DNA of 64,000 bases, taken from contig CAJNYU010001093.1 in assembly GCA_905331475.1 (NCBI GenBank), positions 1 to 64,000 of the forward strand, written 5' to 3'. The DNA is from Rotaria socialis (taxonomy: Eukaryota; Rotifera; Eurotatoria; Philodinida; Philodinidae). The translations under genes and the position numbers were made by a program. Shown here in pieces: positions 63,400-64,000 of this stretch (positions are counted from its first letter, which is position 1; every line of letters begins with the position of its first letter). The notes under the pieces are model-generated. The model was not told where the DNA came from and made no database searches. It saw nothing but the letters and a program-made list of their open reading frames with translations.

Positions 63400-64000
63400 A
63401 TTTCGCTGCGAAAATAAAACAAAATGAGAATGAAAAAAAAAAGAAGAACTGAACGTTTTCCTTGCTAACTTTTTTTGATTCTATAATTTTTTCTTGCACT
63501 TGTTTCTACTAGCTTTACTATTTAAGTCTTTATGCGCGTGTGTGTTTGTCTCTTATCGTTTTACTACTTTTTTTTCTCGCTTAGAGAAACTTCGCACATA
63601 GTACATAACAGTGAACATTGTTCAACTCGATGAATGCTTCATAGAAGAACAACAACAACAACAAAAAGACATATATATTTGAATATCAGTAGATGATGTT
63701 AATTTTTTTTCTTCGGAAAACTAAAAAGAAAAGAACAAGATTTTGTATGTACGTGTGCGTTTTTATTTCTTTGTATATTGTGAGATTATTGTTGGCTGAT
63801 CTTATTTCCTTATTATTATTGTTGTGCTTTTCGTCCAAAGAAACGTGTGATGATCGATATATTGAAAACAAAAGTAAAATAAAAAAAAACAAAAGAGAAT
63901 ATATCAAAATGATATGTAACAGATTAGTATTAGAGTTCGACTCAGGAAAAACTCTGTTAAATTAGACGTATGAAGAATTTCGAATGTTGCAAATAGCGTC
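63400..64000. other. 3' flank, no gene supported
   Basis: The NHERF-like 3' UTR with AATAAAAC directly after the stop, then AT-rich sequence with a CAA triplet run near 63648-63664. No coding block is supported before the window ends. Confidence 0.4.

Overview
The window looks like nuclear DNA of an invertebrate animal, most likely a bdelloid rotifer close to Rotaria or Adineta. It is AT-rich. Its genes carry many short GT-AG introns, mostly about 45-70 bp with a few of 0.3-1.3 kb. The animal genes are NF-YC, an adrenodoxin-like ferredoxin, a LAP-type leucine-rich-repeat protein, a TBC Rab-GAP, a p24 cargo receptor and an NHERF-like PDZ scaffold. They sit beside a bdelloid-style F-box protein, divergent rhodopsin-like GPCRs and a decayed phage-type tail-collar gene of the kind known in bdelloids through horizontal transfer. 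The organism call is inferred from protein style and was not searched.

Layout. 0-2.1 kb: two decayed genes on the minus strand, an unrecognised one and an NAD-isocitrate dehydrogenase (IDH3 gamma-like) pseudogene. 2.7-5.6 kb, minus: an F-box gene and a 5'-truncated cyclophilin. 9-17.9 kb, plus: the densest part, with a 16-exon LAP protein, two tandem NF-YC paralogues, a hAT-type insertion and a ferredoxin. 19.2-20.7 kb, minus: a 7TM receptor. 22.5-24.6 kb: nested DNA transposons ending against an F-box fragment. 28.5-29.4 kb: a four-TM protein. 30.7-32.0 kb, minus: a TBC1D25-like protein. 34.0-35.1 kb (minus) and 43.4-44.5 kb (plus): two paralogous GPCRs sharing an intron position. 38.4-41.4 kb: a repeat island with piggyBac-like ends, a hAT-like MITE filled by a satellite (with an assembly gap), a GC-rich hairpin and microsatellites. 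46.4-47.8 kb and 51.8-52.6 kb: degraded coding remnants. 55.3-56.6 kb, minus: the tail-collar fossil. 58.3-59.9 kb: a TMED/p24 gene. 61.3-63.4 kb: a single-PDZ NHERF-like gene.

The genes form no operon or single pathway. This is ordinary animal gene space with accessory DNA between genes. The notable points are the diverged NF-YC tandem pair, several DNA-transposon families recognisable from matching termini and 8-bp target duplications, the expansion of a satellite inside one MITE, and possible AT-AG and GC-AG introns. I saw no tRNA, rRNA, CRISPR array or complete transposase gene. Intron boundaries were read by eye from splice motifs, frame and protein similarity. Reading was by recognition only, so family names below subfamily level are tentative.
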